Part shown: positions 52,348 to 60,331 of the stretch, one piece after another
Layout: every line of letters starts with the position of its first letter
Numbering within the stretch: position 1 is the first letter of the stretch
Assembly: GCA_022820665.1 (NCBI GenBank)
Contig: JAJEFB010000049.1
Coordinates: 62,001 to 126,000, forward strand
Length of the DNA stretch: 64,000 nucleotides
Origin: Anaerolineae bacterium
GTDB lineage: Bacteria > Chloroflexota > Anaerolineae > Aggregatilineales > Phototrophicaceae
Direction: 5' to 3'
The notes under the pieces: model-generated
What the model was told of the DNA's origin: nothing
The model's database searches: none
Seen by the model: only the letters and a program-made list of their open reading frames with translations
Made by a program: the position numbers and the translations under genes

Positions 52348-52515
52348 ATGAACAAAGAGGGGTATTCACCGACGTACAGACGCGGCTTCCTTTATTTGGT
52401 CGCGATTATCGCAATAATAACAGTCATGTTGGCTGTCGTCGCTGGCCGTACGCCAACCGAAATACTGGCATATCTCGGTTTCACGGCGGGCATCTCTTAC
52501 ATCTTCTTCGGCTGA
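52348..52515 (+). CDS. Small membrane protein of unknown function
   Basis: 55 aa. After a short basic head come two membrane stretches, F-L-Y-L-V-A-I-I-A-I-I-T-V-M-L-A-V-V-A and I-L-A-Y-L-G-F-T-A-G-I-S-Y-I-F-F, with G-R-T-P-T-E between them. AGGGA ahead of the ATG. Three bases before the next small gene, so the two are co-translated. Phage holin-like in layout only; no homolog recognised. Confidence 0.55.
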   Translation: MNKEGYSPTYRRGFLYLVAIIAIITVMLAVVAGRTPTEILAYLGFTAGISYIFFG

Positions 52516-52518
52516 TGC

Positions 52519-52803
52519 ATGAGGTTTGTATTATACAGCCTGTGCGTCCTTATCATCTTGCTTGCATCCGTTCTCTTTGTTTTAGGATATGACGGTACGC
52601 AGATCCGTGAGTTTCTGCTTGGGGTTGCCGCGATTATTGTCGTCGCCTCGCGTATCATAAAACCGCGCCAAGACAATAGCGACGATAAGGAGCGGGTTGA
52701 GCAAAGCGAAACGGAACGTGGACAGCGCTTAAGCGTTGGAAATGATGTACCTGAGCAGGTTGTGAAGTCCCGCGAATCTTCCGAAAGAAACCAAACGCGC
52801 TGA
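52519..52803 (+). CDS. Small membrane protein with charged tail
   Basis: 94 aa. Two membrane stretches at the N-terminus (V-L-Y-S-L-C-V-L-I-I-L-L-A-S-V-L-F-V-L-G and L-L-G-V-A-A-I-I-V-V-A-S-R-I) around G-Y-D-G-T-Q-I-R, an arrangement like that of the preceding gene, then a ~45-residue charged, probably disordered tail. Function unknown; the paired layout suggests they act together. Confidence 0.55.
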   Translation: MRFVLYSLCVLIILLASVLFVLGYDGTQIREFLLGVAAIIVVASRIIKPRQDNSDDKERVEQSETERGQRLSVGNDVPEQVVKSRESSERNQTR

Positions 52804-52854
52804 GCAAACCCTCCACATTGAAAAGCTCTAATCGCTTCCAGTCGTATACATGGT

Positions 52855-53748
52855 TTATCCAGTCGCCCGCGCCACAAACTGCAGCGTCAAATCAACATCG
52901 TCGGTGACATTCGCCACGGAGGGCACATCGGGAATGGTCAAGCCGAAGTCGCCATGCAGCACGTTGACCGTGGCTCGGCCGCTCAACTGCGATTCGCTAT
53001 CCAGCGTGACTTCCGCATTGAACGTCACGGTCCGGGTCACATCAACCACCGTCAGATCGCCGCTGACATCGAATGTGATGGTCTCGCCGACCGCGATCGA
53101 ATCCGCCGAAAAATTGTGCAGTTCCCGCGGCTCAAAGACGATGAATTCGTAGGCGTCCTGCGCCGATTTCAGTATCTGGCTCCGGATAGCGCGGTTGCGG
53201 AAGTTATTGTCCGTCTCCAGCGTGCGGGCGTTGATGATGATCGTGCCGATGGACGATGCCGCGGGATCAGCCAGATTGACATTGATCAGCCCCGCGACTT
53301 CATTGGTGGCGCCAACAACGGTGGTGCGCGCCCCGCGCAGATCTTCTTCGAGGGTGAAACTCGCCTGGCTTTCCGCAGCAACGATGCTGAATGCCACCGG
53401 CTCAACCGTTTCCCCCGCGGCCGCAACGGAATCGACCACCTCGGTGATCATCGTATCCATCGCGGCGCCGACAGCCAGGTCAACGGCGTTTGCCACCGCG
53501 GCGTTCACCGCATCCGGCAGCGCATTGCTGATGGCGTCGCCGACTGCCGTGCCGATAGCCGCCGCCAGCTTCGCGTCCTCCGCTGTGCGCGTGGCGAGGG
53601 CGTCTTCTGCGGAAAGGCTGGCTTCGCCGGATCCGCCGCTGATCCAGATCCAGCCGAAAATGCCGGCGCCGGCGCCAACAGCCAGGGCGACGAGGAGCAA
53701 TATCAATACGGTTGGGCTAGATAATCCGCTACGGTTACTTTGGCTCAT
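52855..53748 (-). CDS. Membrane-anchored YceI-family protein
   Basis: 297 aa. One membrane helix at residues ~10-35 (T-V-L-I-L-L-L-V-A-L-A-V-G-A-G-A), an alanine-rich linker (~45-110) and a C-terminal YceI lipocalin-like barrel: S-F-T-L-E-E-D-L-R-G, A-R-T-L-E-T-D-N-N-F-R-N-R-A-I-R and L-H-G-D-F-G-L-T-I-P. YceI barrels bind isoprenoids or similar lipids outside the cell. Convergent with the small membrane genes. Its upstream region contains a dense TTGGGA cluster. Confidence 0.85.
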   Translation of the reverse strand: MSQSNRSGLSSPTVLILLLVALAVGAGAGIFGWIWISGGSGEASLSAEDALATRTAEDAKLAAAIGTAVGDAISNALPDAVNAAVANAVDLAVGAAMDTMITEVVDSVAAAGETVEPVAFSIVAAESQASFTLEEDLRGARTTVVGATNEVAGLINVNLADPAASSIGTIIINARTLETDNNFRNRAIRSQILKSAQDAYEFIVFEPRELHNFSADSIAVGETITFDVSGDLTVVDVTRTVTFNAEVTLDSESQLSGRATVNVLHGDFGLTIPDVPSVANVTDDVDLTLQFVARATG

Positions 53749-53910
53749 CTTCTGTTTCGGCTCCTGTACTACTAGAGACAGTCGACTTTGGAGGACGCTT
53801 GCGCAGCCGAGTCAACCGGCTCTTCACACGCGATCGCAGAAGAGCATTGTAGCCACAAGTCATTCAATTGGCAGTGTCAATCGCTCAGCCAGCGAGCCCG
53901 CAAAGGCGAT

Positions 53911-54109
53911 TATCCCAAATTCGGCGCGAAATATCCCAATAACCCAAATTCATCATCGCAATAAATCCGCTTTTGAACAGGAAGTCGCAAGACTGAGATC
54001 TGATGGCAATGGCATAATTGCAAAGAATTATCCCAAATATCCCAAGTAATTCGACATTTATTGGGATAAAATCAGCCAAAATAGCCCAATTTTGGGAAAG
54101 TCTTGGGAA
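53911..54109. repeat. Cluster of TTGGGA/TCCCAA heptad sites
   Basis: Exact ATCCCAA at 53911, ~53932, 54030 and 54039, TTGGGAT at 54061 and TTGGGAA at 54092 and 54103, with near matches at ~53941 and 54084. Both orientations occur within 200 bp. It lies in the gene-free 53749-54312 between the divergent YceI and MBL-fold genes, so repeated binding sites for a regulator or iteron-like function are both possible. Confidence 0.55.
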
Positions 54110-54312
54110 ATAGGCGCCAGATTATGCTCCCTTCAACAGTTTCCTGAAGAACTTGACCTGCGCTTGCCGGGGTTGCAATTGCTGTAGACAATCGTTGAGC
54201 AAGTTGCGCTGTCTTAAGCCATCTGCCCGTAGGCCTGCGCCTTCGCGGGGAACATGGGACGGTGTTACAATCGGGGATGCGCTTTTACCGCGATCACGGA
54301 ATGGAGGAGAAA

Positions 54313-54999
54313 ATGGCAGTTACGATCAGATTCCTGGGCCACTCTGGTTTTCAATTGGATATCGACGGACATAAGCTCTTGATTGATCCCTGGTTGTCTG
54401 GCAATCCCGCCGCGACAATAAGCGCGGACGAGCTTGAAGCCGAGGTCATACTGCTCACCCACGCGCACGACGACCATGTCGCCGATGCGGCCGGCATCGC
54501 CAATCGCAGTGGCGCCACCATCGTTTGCAATTTCGAGATGGGCAACTGGTACATGGCGCAAGGGCAGGAGAATGTCTTTCAAGGCAATCCCGGCGGCAGC
54601 TTCCACAATGACTGGATGAGCGCCAAATGGACTGTCGCCCATCACAGTTCATCCTTCGGCGACGGCAGCTATGGCGGGCAGCCCAACGGCTTTGTCATCC
54701 GTGGCGGCGGTTATACCATCTATCACGCTGGCGATACGAGCTTTTTCGGCGATATGCGCTTGATCGGCGACGAGAGCCTGGATGTAGCGCTAATCCCGAT
54801 TGGCGATGTTTTCACTATGGGCATCGACGACTCAATCAAGGCGGTACAGTTGCTGCGCCCCGGTAGCGTCGTGCCGATGCACTACAACACCTTCCCGCCG
54901 ATCGAGCAAGACGCCGCGGCATGGGCGCAGCGCGTCGAGAGCGAGACCGATGCGAAGCCACTTATATTATCGCCGGGCGGATCCTTCGGTCTCGACTAG
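54313..54999 (+). CDS. MBL-fold metal-dependent hydrolase (UPF0173 family)
   Basis: 228 aa. Metallo-beta-lactamase fold with the ligand motif L-T-H-A-H-D-D-H near residue 53, a later H-A-G-D-T metal block near 137 and P-M-H-Y-N-T-F near 195. The short start V-T-I-R-F-L-G-H-S-G-F-Q is typical of UPF0173. Probably a cytoplasmic hydrolase of unknown substrate. GGAGGAG ahead of the ATG. Its stop overlaps the end of the convergent nucleotidyltransferase gene by four bases. Confidence 0.9.
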   Translation: MAVTIRFLGHSGFQLDIDGHKLLIDPWLSGNPAATISADELEAEVILLTHAHDDHVADAAGIANRSGATIVCNFEMGNWYMAQGQENVFQGNPGGSFHNDWMSAKWTVAHHSSSFGDGSYGGQPNGFVIRGGGYTIYHAGDTSFFGDMRLIGDESLDVALIPIGDVFTMGIDDSIKAVQLLRPGSVVPMHYNTFPPIEQDAAAWAQRVESETDAKPLILSPGGSFGLD

Positions 55000-55877
55000 T
55001 TGAGATCGTCGGTGTCGCATAAACAGCGGATATAAGCTTCAATCTGGTCGCGAGAGATGCCGTCCTGCTCATAACCCAGGGCGTTCCCCAGCTCCCGCGA
55101 GATACTGCCGAAGAGTTCGATCTGCCGCAGAAGGCTCTGCCAAAGCGCCGCGACATCCCAACTGCTCCAGATCTCTTGGATCGAGGCGTAGGTTTCCCTC
55201 CCAGTCCAGTCACGGATGCGCTTGCCCAGCAGCCAGGTATTCACCGGTCTATCGCTGCTGGCGCGGGCATGCCATTCCAGCATCTGCAGCAGATCGCATT
55301 TCATGGTCCAGTCGCGGAACTTAAGCACCCAGAATTCGCGGCGGCGGATGAGTTGCGCCACATGGATCGCTTCAAAGTAGAATTCGTTGACGATCGCTTC
55401 AACTTGCTCGGCGCTCGGCGGATCGGGTTGCGGGAAGACCTGCGGCGAAGGGGGAAGGTCGCGGAAGAGTCCATCCTTGTCGAGGGCTACGATATATCCA
55501 CGCTGGTACTCATCCGACAAGGCGCCGGTGCAAATCATCTCGTGTATCACATCGACTCTCAGGAACTGAAAATCGACTTTCACGCCGCCGGCGAACCAGA
55601 CCAGCTTGTATGGCAGATCCTGAGAACGCGGAAAGCGAATCCATACCTCGCCAAGCCCGTCAAGCCAACCGTCGTCGGCGATGTACGAGGCATAATCTCT
55701 GGCGATTATTTGCGCATCGAGATCGGACCATGGATCTGTGGACCCGTCGCCGCGCGCCAGAGAGCCGGTGACGACCACGGCGCGGATCGGCTCTTCTTGA
55801 CGCGCCCAGTCCAGGACTTTGGAGAGCATACTGTGTTGAGGCAGGGGTGACGATCCCGACATATGAAACTTCAGCAC
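54996..55877 (-). CDS. Aminoglycoside 6-adenylyltransferase-like nucleotidyltransferase
   Basis: 293 aa of the AadE/AadK (PF04439) family. Nucleotidyltransferase motif V-T-G-S-L-A-R-G-D-G...P-W-S-D-L-D near residues 36-55, then V-K-V-D-F-Q with the third metal acidic residue. The C-terminal helical region has R-R-E-F-W-V-L-K-F-R-D-W-T-M-K-C, conserved in the family. Such proteins adenylylate streptomycin-like drugs, but chromosomal members often have unknown substrates; resistance is not demonstrated. GTG start; ATGs at codons 6 and 17 are alternatives. Confidence 0.82.
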   Translation of the reverse strand: MLKFHMSGSSPLPQHSMLSKVLDWARQEEPIRAVVVTGSLARGDGSTDPWSDLDAQIIARDYASYIADDGWLDGLGEVWIRFPRSQDLPYKLVWFAGGVKVDFQFLRVDVIHEMICTGALSDEYQRGYIVALDKDGLFRDLPPSPQVFPQPDPPSAEQVEAIVNEFYFEAIHVAQLIRRREFWVLKFRDWTMKCDLLQMLEWHARASSDRPVNTWLLGKRIRDWTGRETYASIQEIWSSWDVAALWQSLLRQIELFGSISRELGNALGYEQDGISRDQIEAYIRCLCDTDDLN

Positions 55878-55930
55878 TGGGCGACTCGGCGCTTCGCCCC
55901 TTCCTTAACCTGAGGATTCTGCGCCGGCTA

Positions 55931-57316
55931 TTATGGCAGGTCGGGGATGCGCTCGCCATATAGCCAGGCGTCGAAGAGGTCGTCGAGTTCGCGTCCGCTG
56001 AGGGCCTCGGCGACGGCGATGAAATCCGCTGTAGCGACGTTGCCGTAGGCGTTTTCGCTGTAGAAGGTGCGTAATATCTCGAAGAAGGTTTCCTCCCCGA
56101 CTTCACTCCTCAGGGCATGCAAAACCAGGGCGCCGCGGGCGTAAACAGACCAAGCGAACAACTCTGTCTTCTCGGGGTTTCCGGGCGCATTCAACGCCAT
56201 GTCAGGCGTCCGCAGCGAGCTGATGAAGCTGCTATAGGCGTCAGCGCCAAATTGCTTGCCGAGCCAGAGCGCCATGAAATAGGTGGCGAATCCTTCGTGC
56301 AGCCAAATATCGCTCCACTGAGAAAGCGTGACGCTGTTGCCGAACCATTGATGCAGCAGTTCGTGAAGCACCACTAATTCACCGGCGCCGGAGGCGCGAA
56401 ATATGGATATGCTCTGCGTTTCCAGCGCTGCCGGAAATCCCGGCACGGCAACAACACCGTACGCGGCAAAGGGATAGGGACCCAGCATATCGCTAAGCCA
56501 GACCATCATGTCCCTCGTGACATCGTATCCGGCAATGGAGGCGTCGGAAGCGCTGGCCGGGAAGAAGTTCCGGATCGGCACAGCCTCGCTATCATCACGG
56601 ACCGCGACGAAATCGCCGATTGCGACAATCGCCAGATAGCTTGCCATGGGCTGTTCCATCTCCCAGACGAAGGCGCGCGTGCCATCGTCGTTGGCGATTG
56701 TCTCGCTCAGCACGCCGTTGGCAACCGCTGTCAAGGGCCGGGGCACAGCGATTCGCAAGGTGTAGGTAGCTTTATCCAGCGGGTGGTTATTGCAAGGGAA
56801 CCAGTTCATGCTGCCAGATGGCTGGCTGACGGCGGCAACGTAGCCATCATCCCACTCTTGCCAACCCAATTTGACAAAGGGCACGGCCGGGTCGACTATC
56901 GGCTGAGGAACGCCCCCGTAAGTTACAGCTACCTGAAACGCGGCTCCCGCCGCAATGGACTGCGCTGGCGAAATGACAAGTTCCGCTTCCTCACGCGCGA
57001 AAGCTGCCCTTATGCCATTGACTCGGACGCTATCCACAGTCAATTCATAAAGGTCCAGATTAAACGAGGCGAGATCAAGTAATGCGACAGCGTCGAGGAC
57101 AGCGGTTGCGGCGATGCTGTTGCTTTCCGGCGTGAAGGCCAGGTCGATGCTGTAATGCCGCACGTCGTAGCCGCCGTTGCCGAGCCGCGGATAGAGGCGG
57201 TCGCCCAAACCGTCGGCGCCCGGCTGCTGCGCGAAGGCGAGCGGCAATGCAAGAAGCGTGAGGCTAAGCGCAGAAAGTAGACGCAGTTTGAAGGTACTTA
57301 TGCGAATTGATGTCAT
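55931..57316 (-). CDS. Secreted M1-family aminopeptidase (short form)
   Basis: 461 aa. Signal peptide at residues 1-~30 (KLRLLSALSLTLLALPLAFAQ). N-terminal M1 saddle domain, then the catalytic domain with H-E-L-L-H (zinc histidines), W-L-H-E-G-F-A-T-Y (third ligand glutamate) and the substrate motif G-S-M-N-W in place of G-A-M-E-N. Relatives are often much longer; this one ends after the catalytic and short helical part. Exported, probably hydrolysing peptides outside the membrane for the peptide importers. Confidence 0.9.
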   Translation of the reverse strand: MTSIRISTFKLRLLSALSLTLLALPLAFAQQPGADGLGDRLYPRLGNGGYDVRHYSIDLAFTPESNSIAATAVLDAVALLDLASFNLDLYELTVDSVRVNGIRAAFAREEAELVISPAQSIAAGAAFQVAVTYGGVPQPIVDPAVPFVKLGWQEWDDGYVAAVSQPSGSMNWFPCNNHPLDKATYTLRIAVPRPLTAVANGVLSETIANDDGTRAFVWEMEQPMASYLAIVAIGDFVAVRDDSEAVPIRNFFPASASDASIAGYDVTRDMMVWLSDMLGPYPFAAYGVVAVPGFPAALETQSISIFRASGAGELVVLHELLHQWFGNSVTLSQWSDIWLHEGFATYFMALWLGKQFGADAYSSFISSLRTPDMALNAPGNPEKTELFAWSVYARGALVLHALRSEVGEETFFEILRTFYSENAYGNVATADFIAVAEALSGRELDDLFDAWLYGERIPDLP

Positions 57317-57470
57317 GAACTGTTCTCAAATAGTTGAACTGTTATCATGGATTCGGCAGCACGACACGGTTTGAAGGGAAGTATTGGACCGAAGCGCTTA
57401 GCAGACTATCGAAAATCATAAGCCAAGACTTCCAATGACAATCGTTCATTAACTTAACTCAGTGATTCCA

Positions 57471-57655
57471 AGTAAGTAATGTAAAAATAAGGAGCCTGTA
57501 CGGGCCAGCCGGCGGCTCGCCCAGAAAATAAACATAAGCGGAACGATAGCAATGGGTCAGCCACCGGCGTAGGTCAGTGTCTACGCGACCTGACCCGTAC
57601 AGATTTCGACCTTGGATGTGGATAGGGTGAAGTGTGGCATTTTTCATTACTTTCT
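57471..57655. mobile_element. MITE-like element, copy B
   Basis: 185 bp, inverted relative to copy A at 14798-14966. Terminal repeats AGTAAGTAATG (57471-57481) and CATTACTTTCT (57645-57655). Inside it shares the palindromes of copy A but has a short insertion near 57570-57590. It sits in the gene-free 57317-57879. Confidence 0.7.
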
Positions 57656-57677
57656 CGGTTCTACTTCTGTGTCCTCT

Positions 57678-57768
57678 TTTTTAATAAACCGCGTCGCTCA
57701 TGCGACGAGAAGGTTTATTATTTTGTGTGAGCGCGGCAGACCTTTTCGCTGCCGCTGAGCGGCTGTGG
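57678..57768. repeat. 92-bp palindrome-bearing unit, inverted copy
   Basis: Core palindrome at 57681-57720, arms AATAAACC-GCGTCGC and GCGACG...GGTTTATT, followed by TTTTGTGTGAGCGCGGCAG. It is an inverted, slightly diverged copy of the tandem units at 59280-59463, so these repeats bracket rsfS, dinB and the SRPBCC gene. Confidence 0.65.
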
Positions 57769-57879
57769 TGAAAAACAATTTGAAGCGATTGCTCTGGTCA
57801 GGCACAGTATGTAGGCTAAACAAATCTGCTATGCTACACTAGATGATACGATTGACAAGCACATACAGAGGAGCGTCAT

Positions 57880-58230
57880 TTGCCGTCATTAGACTTCGCT
57901 CATCATATCGTAGACTTGATTGAAGACCGCAAAGCCGAGGACATCCTGCTACTCGACTTGCGCCCCGACAATATCATCGCCGACTTTTTCATCATTTGCA
58001 CCGGCGACAATGACAGACATTTGCGCGCGCTGACGGAGACGGTGCGCCAGGATGTAAAAGACAGCTACCAGCAGATTCCATTCACCAACGAAGGCACGAC
58101 GGAAAACGGCTGGGTAGTGATGGATTATGGCGATGTCGTGGTCCACTTCTTCTCCCCCGACAAGCGCGAGTATTATGCGCTGGAGGCGCTTTGGGACGCC
58201 GCTTCCAAAGTGATGCTTCGTATTCAGTAA
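57880..58230 (+). CDS. rsfS: Ribosomal silencing factor RsfS
   Basis: 116 aa, full length (Oligomerisation/Iojap family). It binds L14 on the large ribosomal subunit and blocks subunit joining under starvation. Motifs are D-I-L-L-L-D-L-R, I-A-D-F-F-I-I-C-T-G-D-N-D-R-H and G-W-V-V-M-D-Y-G-D-V-V-V-H-F-F. TTG start with AGAGGAG ahead. The usual neighbours nadD and yqeK are absent here. Confidence 0.95.
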   Translation: MPSLDFAHHIVDLIEDRKAEDILLLDLRPDNIIADFFIICTGDNDRHLRALTETVRQDVKDSYQQIPFTNEGTTENGWVVMDYGDVVVHFFSPDKREYYALEALWDAASKVMLRIQ

Positions 58231-58283
58231 AGCTCCCTCGCGGATTCACGTTCAACTGCTAATTCGAGATTGGAGGAACGTCT

Positions 58284-58739
58284 ATGGACGCGCTATATGC
58301 CGATGTCATTAGTCGTCTGGAGGCGATGCATGAGGACTACTTCGCCTGCCTCAATGGTTTGTCGAGCGAGCAACTGGATTGGGCGCCGGGTCCCGAGATG
58401 AACTCCCTCTGCGTACTGGCGGTGCATGTGACCGCGGCGGAACGCTTTTGGATCGGCATCGCCATTGACGATATGATCGATCGGGATCGTCCCGCTGAAT
58501 TTCAGGCAAGGAGCCATTCGCTGGAGGACTTGCAAGCGCGCTTTAGCGCTAATATCAGCTTCTACCGGACTGCCTTCGCCTCGCAGTCAGTCGAGCGATT
58601 GAGCGAAGAAGTGTCCTTCGAGTTCCTGGATCGCAGGATCAACTGCAGGCGCGGTTGGGCGCTCTTGCATGCCCTGGATCATACAGCCGAGCACCTTGGG
58701 CACGCCGGCATGACGCGTCAATTGCTAGATCGGCGCTAG
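58284..58739 (+). CDS. DinB-superfamily protein
   Basis: 151 aa four-helix bundle. Candidate metal histidines in L-A-V-H-V-T-A-A-E and H-A-L-D-H-T-A-E-H-L-G-H-A-G-M. Family members act as thiol-dependent or other small-molecule transferases and hydrolases; the substrate is unknown. GGAGGAA ahead of the ATG. Fifty-three bases after rsfS on the same strand. Confidence 0.85.
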   Translation: MDALYADVISRLEAMHEDYFACLNGLSSEQLDWAPGPEMNSLCVLAVHVTAAERFWIGIAIDDMIDRDRPAEFQARSHSLEDLQARFSANISFYRTAFASQSVERLSEEVSFEFLDRRINCRRGWALLHALDHTAEHLGHAGMTRQLLDRR

Positions 58740-58740
58740 C

Positions 58741-59202
58741 TCAGTCACTGCCCGGTTCGACGTCCGCTGGCGCGTTTTCGGCGAAGCGCTTGAAGGCTTC
58801 CATGCTGCTGCGCGTTTGCTCGCGAAATTTGCTGCCAGGGATGAACAGGGACATGATGCGCATGAAACTGCGAAATTGGAATTCGGAATCGAGCACCCAG
58901 CGCGTCCGCTCGCCCTCGTCATAGAAGTAATTGCGCACGATATTATGCACGCCAGAGGCGTCATATGTGCCGGAGAATTCATCCGGGAGATTCCGTTCGA
59001 TAATCGTCTCGATCATTTCCATGCGGCGTCTGCCCATATCGTAGAGCAGGCGCGTTTTGGCGCCGGGCTGACCCGGATCACCACTGATATGCTCGAAGCT
59101 GACCAGCCCTTCCTGCCACTTCTTCAGGTTTTCAAAGCTATCGAATAGTTCAATGACGCGTTCGCGCGGCAGATTGACAAGGACTTCCGTTTTGTAACGC
59201 AT
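58741..59202 (-). CDS. SRPBCC-family protein (polyketide cyclase/dehydrase-like)
   Basis: 153 aa START-like helix-grip fold. Start Y-K-T-E-V-L-V-N-L-P-R-E-R-V-I-E-L-F-D with the family's long C-terminal helix (S-R-S-S-M-E-A-F-K-R-F near 135-145). Binds a hydrophobic ligand; no catalytic residues are evident. AAGGAAA ahead of the ATG. Convergent with dinB, one base between stops. Confidence 0.85.
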   Translation of the reverse strand: MRYKTEVLVNLPRERVIELFDSFENLKKWQEGLVSFEHISGDPGQPGAKTRLLYDMGRRRMEMIETIIERNLPDEFSGTYDASGVHNIVRNYFYDEGERTRWVLDSEFQFRSFMRIMSLFIPGSKFREQTRSSMEAFKRFAENAPADVEPGSD

Positions 59203-59279
59203 GATTTGATTTCCTTGCTAGCCTGAACAGAGATTGTAACCGACCTTGCGCCAATTGCGCCAGCAACAGTGGACGATAC

Positions 59280-59463
59280 AGCCGCGCAGCGCGTAACCGG
59301 CGAAAAGGACCCCCGCGCTGACAGAAAAAAACAAACCTTCTCGTCGTATGAGCGACGTGGTTTACTAAAAAAGCCGCTCGGCGCGTAACCGGCGAATCGT
59401 CCTGCCGCGCTCACACAAAATAATAAACCTTCTCGTCGATTAAGCGACGCGGTTTATTAAAAA
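59280..59463. repeat. 92-bp unit, tandem duplication
   Basis: Two adjacent units, 59280-59371 and 59372-59463. Each begins AGCCGC, contains GCGCGTAACCGGCGAA and ends in the AATAAACC/GGTTTATT palindrome (59331-59367 imperfect, 59421-59460 good). An inverted copy lies at 57678-57768. They fill most of 59203-59524, ahead of the ParA gene. Confidence 0.7.
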
Positions 59464-59524
59464 AGAGATAATTGAGATAGAAGCCTTATTTTTACGCGGA
59501 CTGCGGAAGCAAGAGGCGCAGCGC

Positions 59525-60331
59525 ATGCAGACAGTTATGGTGTACAACGAGAAGGGTGGCGTTGGCAAGACCACCCTTACCGCGCAGATCGGCACGGGCT
59601 TGGCAATCCTGGGATACACAGTGTTAATGATAGACGCCGATCCCCAGGCACATCTCACTGTCGCCTTGAAACAGAATAAACGTCCCCATTTCTACAATCT
59701 GTTGGTCCGCGATGACATCGACGGCGGCGCCTGGAACCACTGCTTGAGACAAATTGATCCCGTCCTTTTTCAGTTCCCCCACCTTGCGGCCAAAGGCGCG
59801 CTTTACCTGGCGCCCGGCAATTCGGAAACAGCTGGCATCGTGGGCAATATTGCGGATTCATTCGCTCTTTACAACAAACTGGAAGAGGTCGAGGATGTGT
59901 TCGACTTCGTTTTCATTGACACGGCGCCCACGCGTTCGACCTTGCACGCCATGTTATATCTTGCCAGCGACAAGATTATCATCCCCACGCAGTTGGAAGC
60001 GATGAGCTTTGACGGCATCAAGCAGACTATGCAGAGCTTGCAGCGCTTTAGCAAGCAGCGGCGGGCCATGGGCTTAAGCGAAATCGAGTTGATCGCCTTG
60101 ATCCCCAATATGTTTCGGAAATCAACTTCGCTGCATAAGGAGAACCTGCGGCTTTTGCAGAAGCCATTCGCAAAAGTGATCACCGAGGCGATACCTTTGA
60201 CGATCCTCTGGGGCGAGTTGACGCAGAGCGATTCCGCGAGTATTTACGCTTATCATCCCAAGTCTCTGATCGCGCAGATCACCTGGCAGATTGTGAAGCG
60301 CATTGCGGAAAGGGTACACAATCATGAGTGA
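59525..60331 (+). CDS. ParA-family partition ATPase
   Basis: 268 aa. Walker A K-G-G-V-G-K-T-T at residues ~10-17, A-prime D-A-D-P-Q and Walker B F-V-F-I-D-T-A-P. No N-terminal HTH, so a short chromosomal-type (type Ib-like) ParA. It forms an ATP-dependent gradient on DNA and moves ParB-bound cargo. Overlaps the next gene by eight bases. AGAGGCG ahead of the ATG. Confidence 0.92.
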   Translation: MQTVMVYNEKGGVGKTTLTAQIGTGLAILGYTVLMIDADPQAHLTVALKQNKRPHFYNLLVRDDIDGGAWNHCLRQIDPVLFQFPHLAAKGALYLAPGNSETAGIVGNIADSFALYNKLEEVEDVFDFVFIDTAPTRSTLHAMLYLASDKIIIPTQLEAMSFDGIKQTMQSLQRFSKQRRAMGLSEIELIALIPNMFRKSTSLHKENLRLLQKPFAKVITEAIPLTILWGELTQSDSASIYAYHPKSLIAQITWQIVKRIAERVHNHE

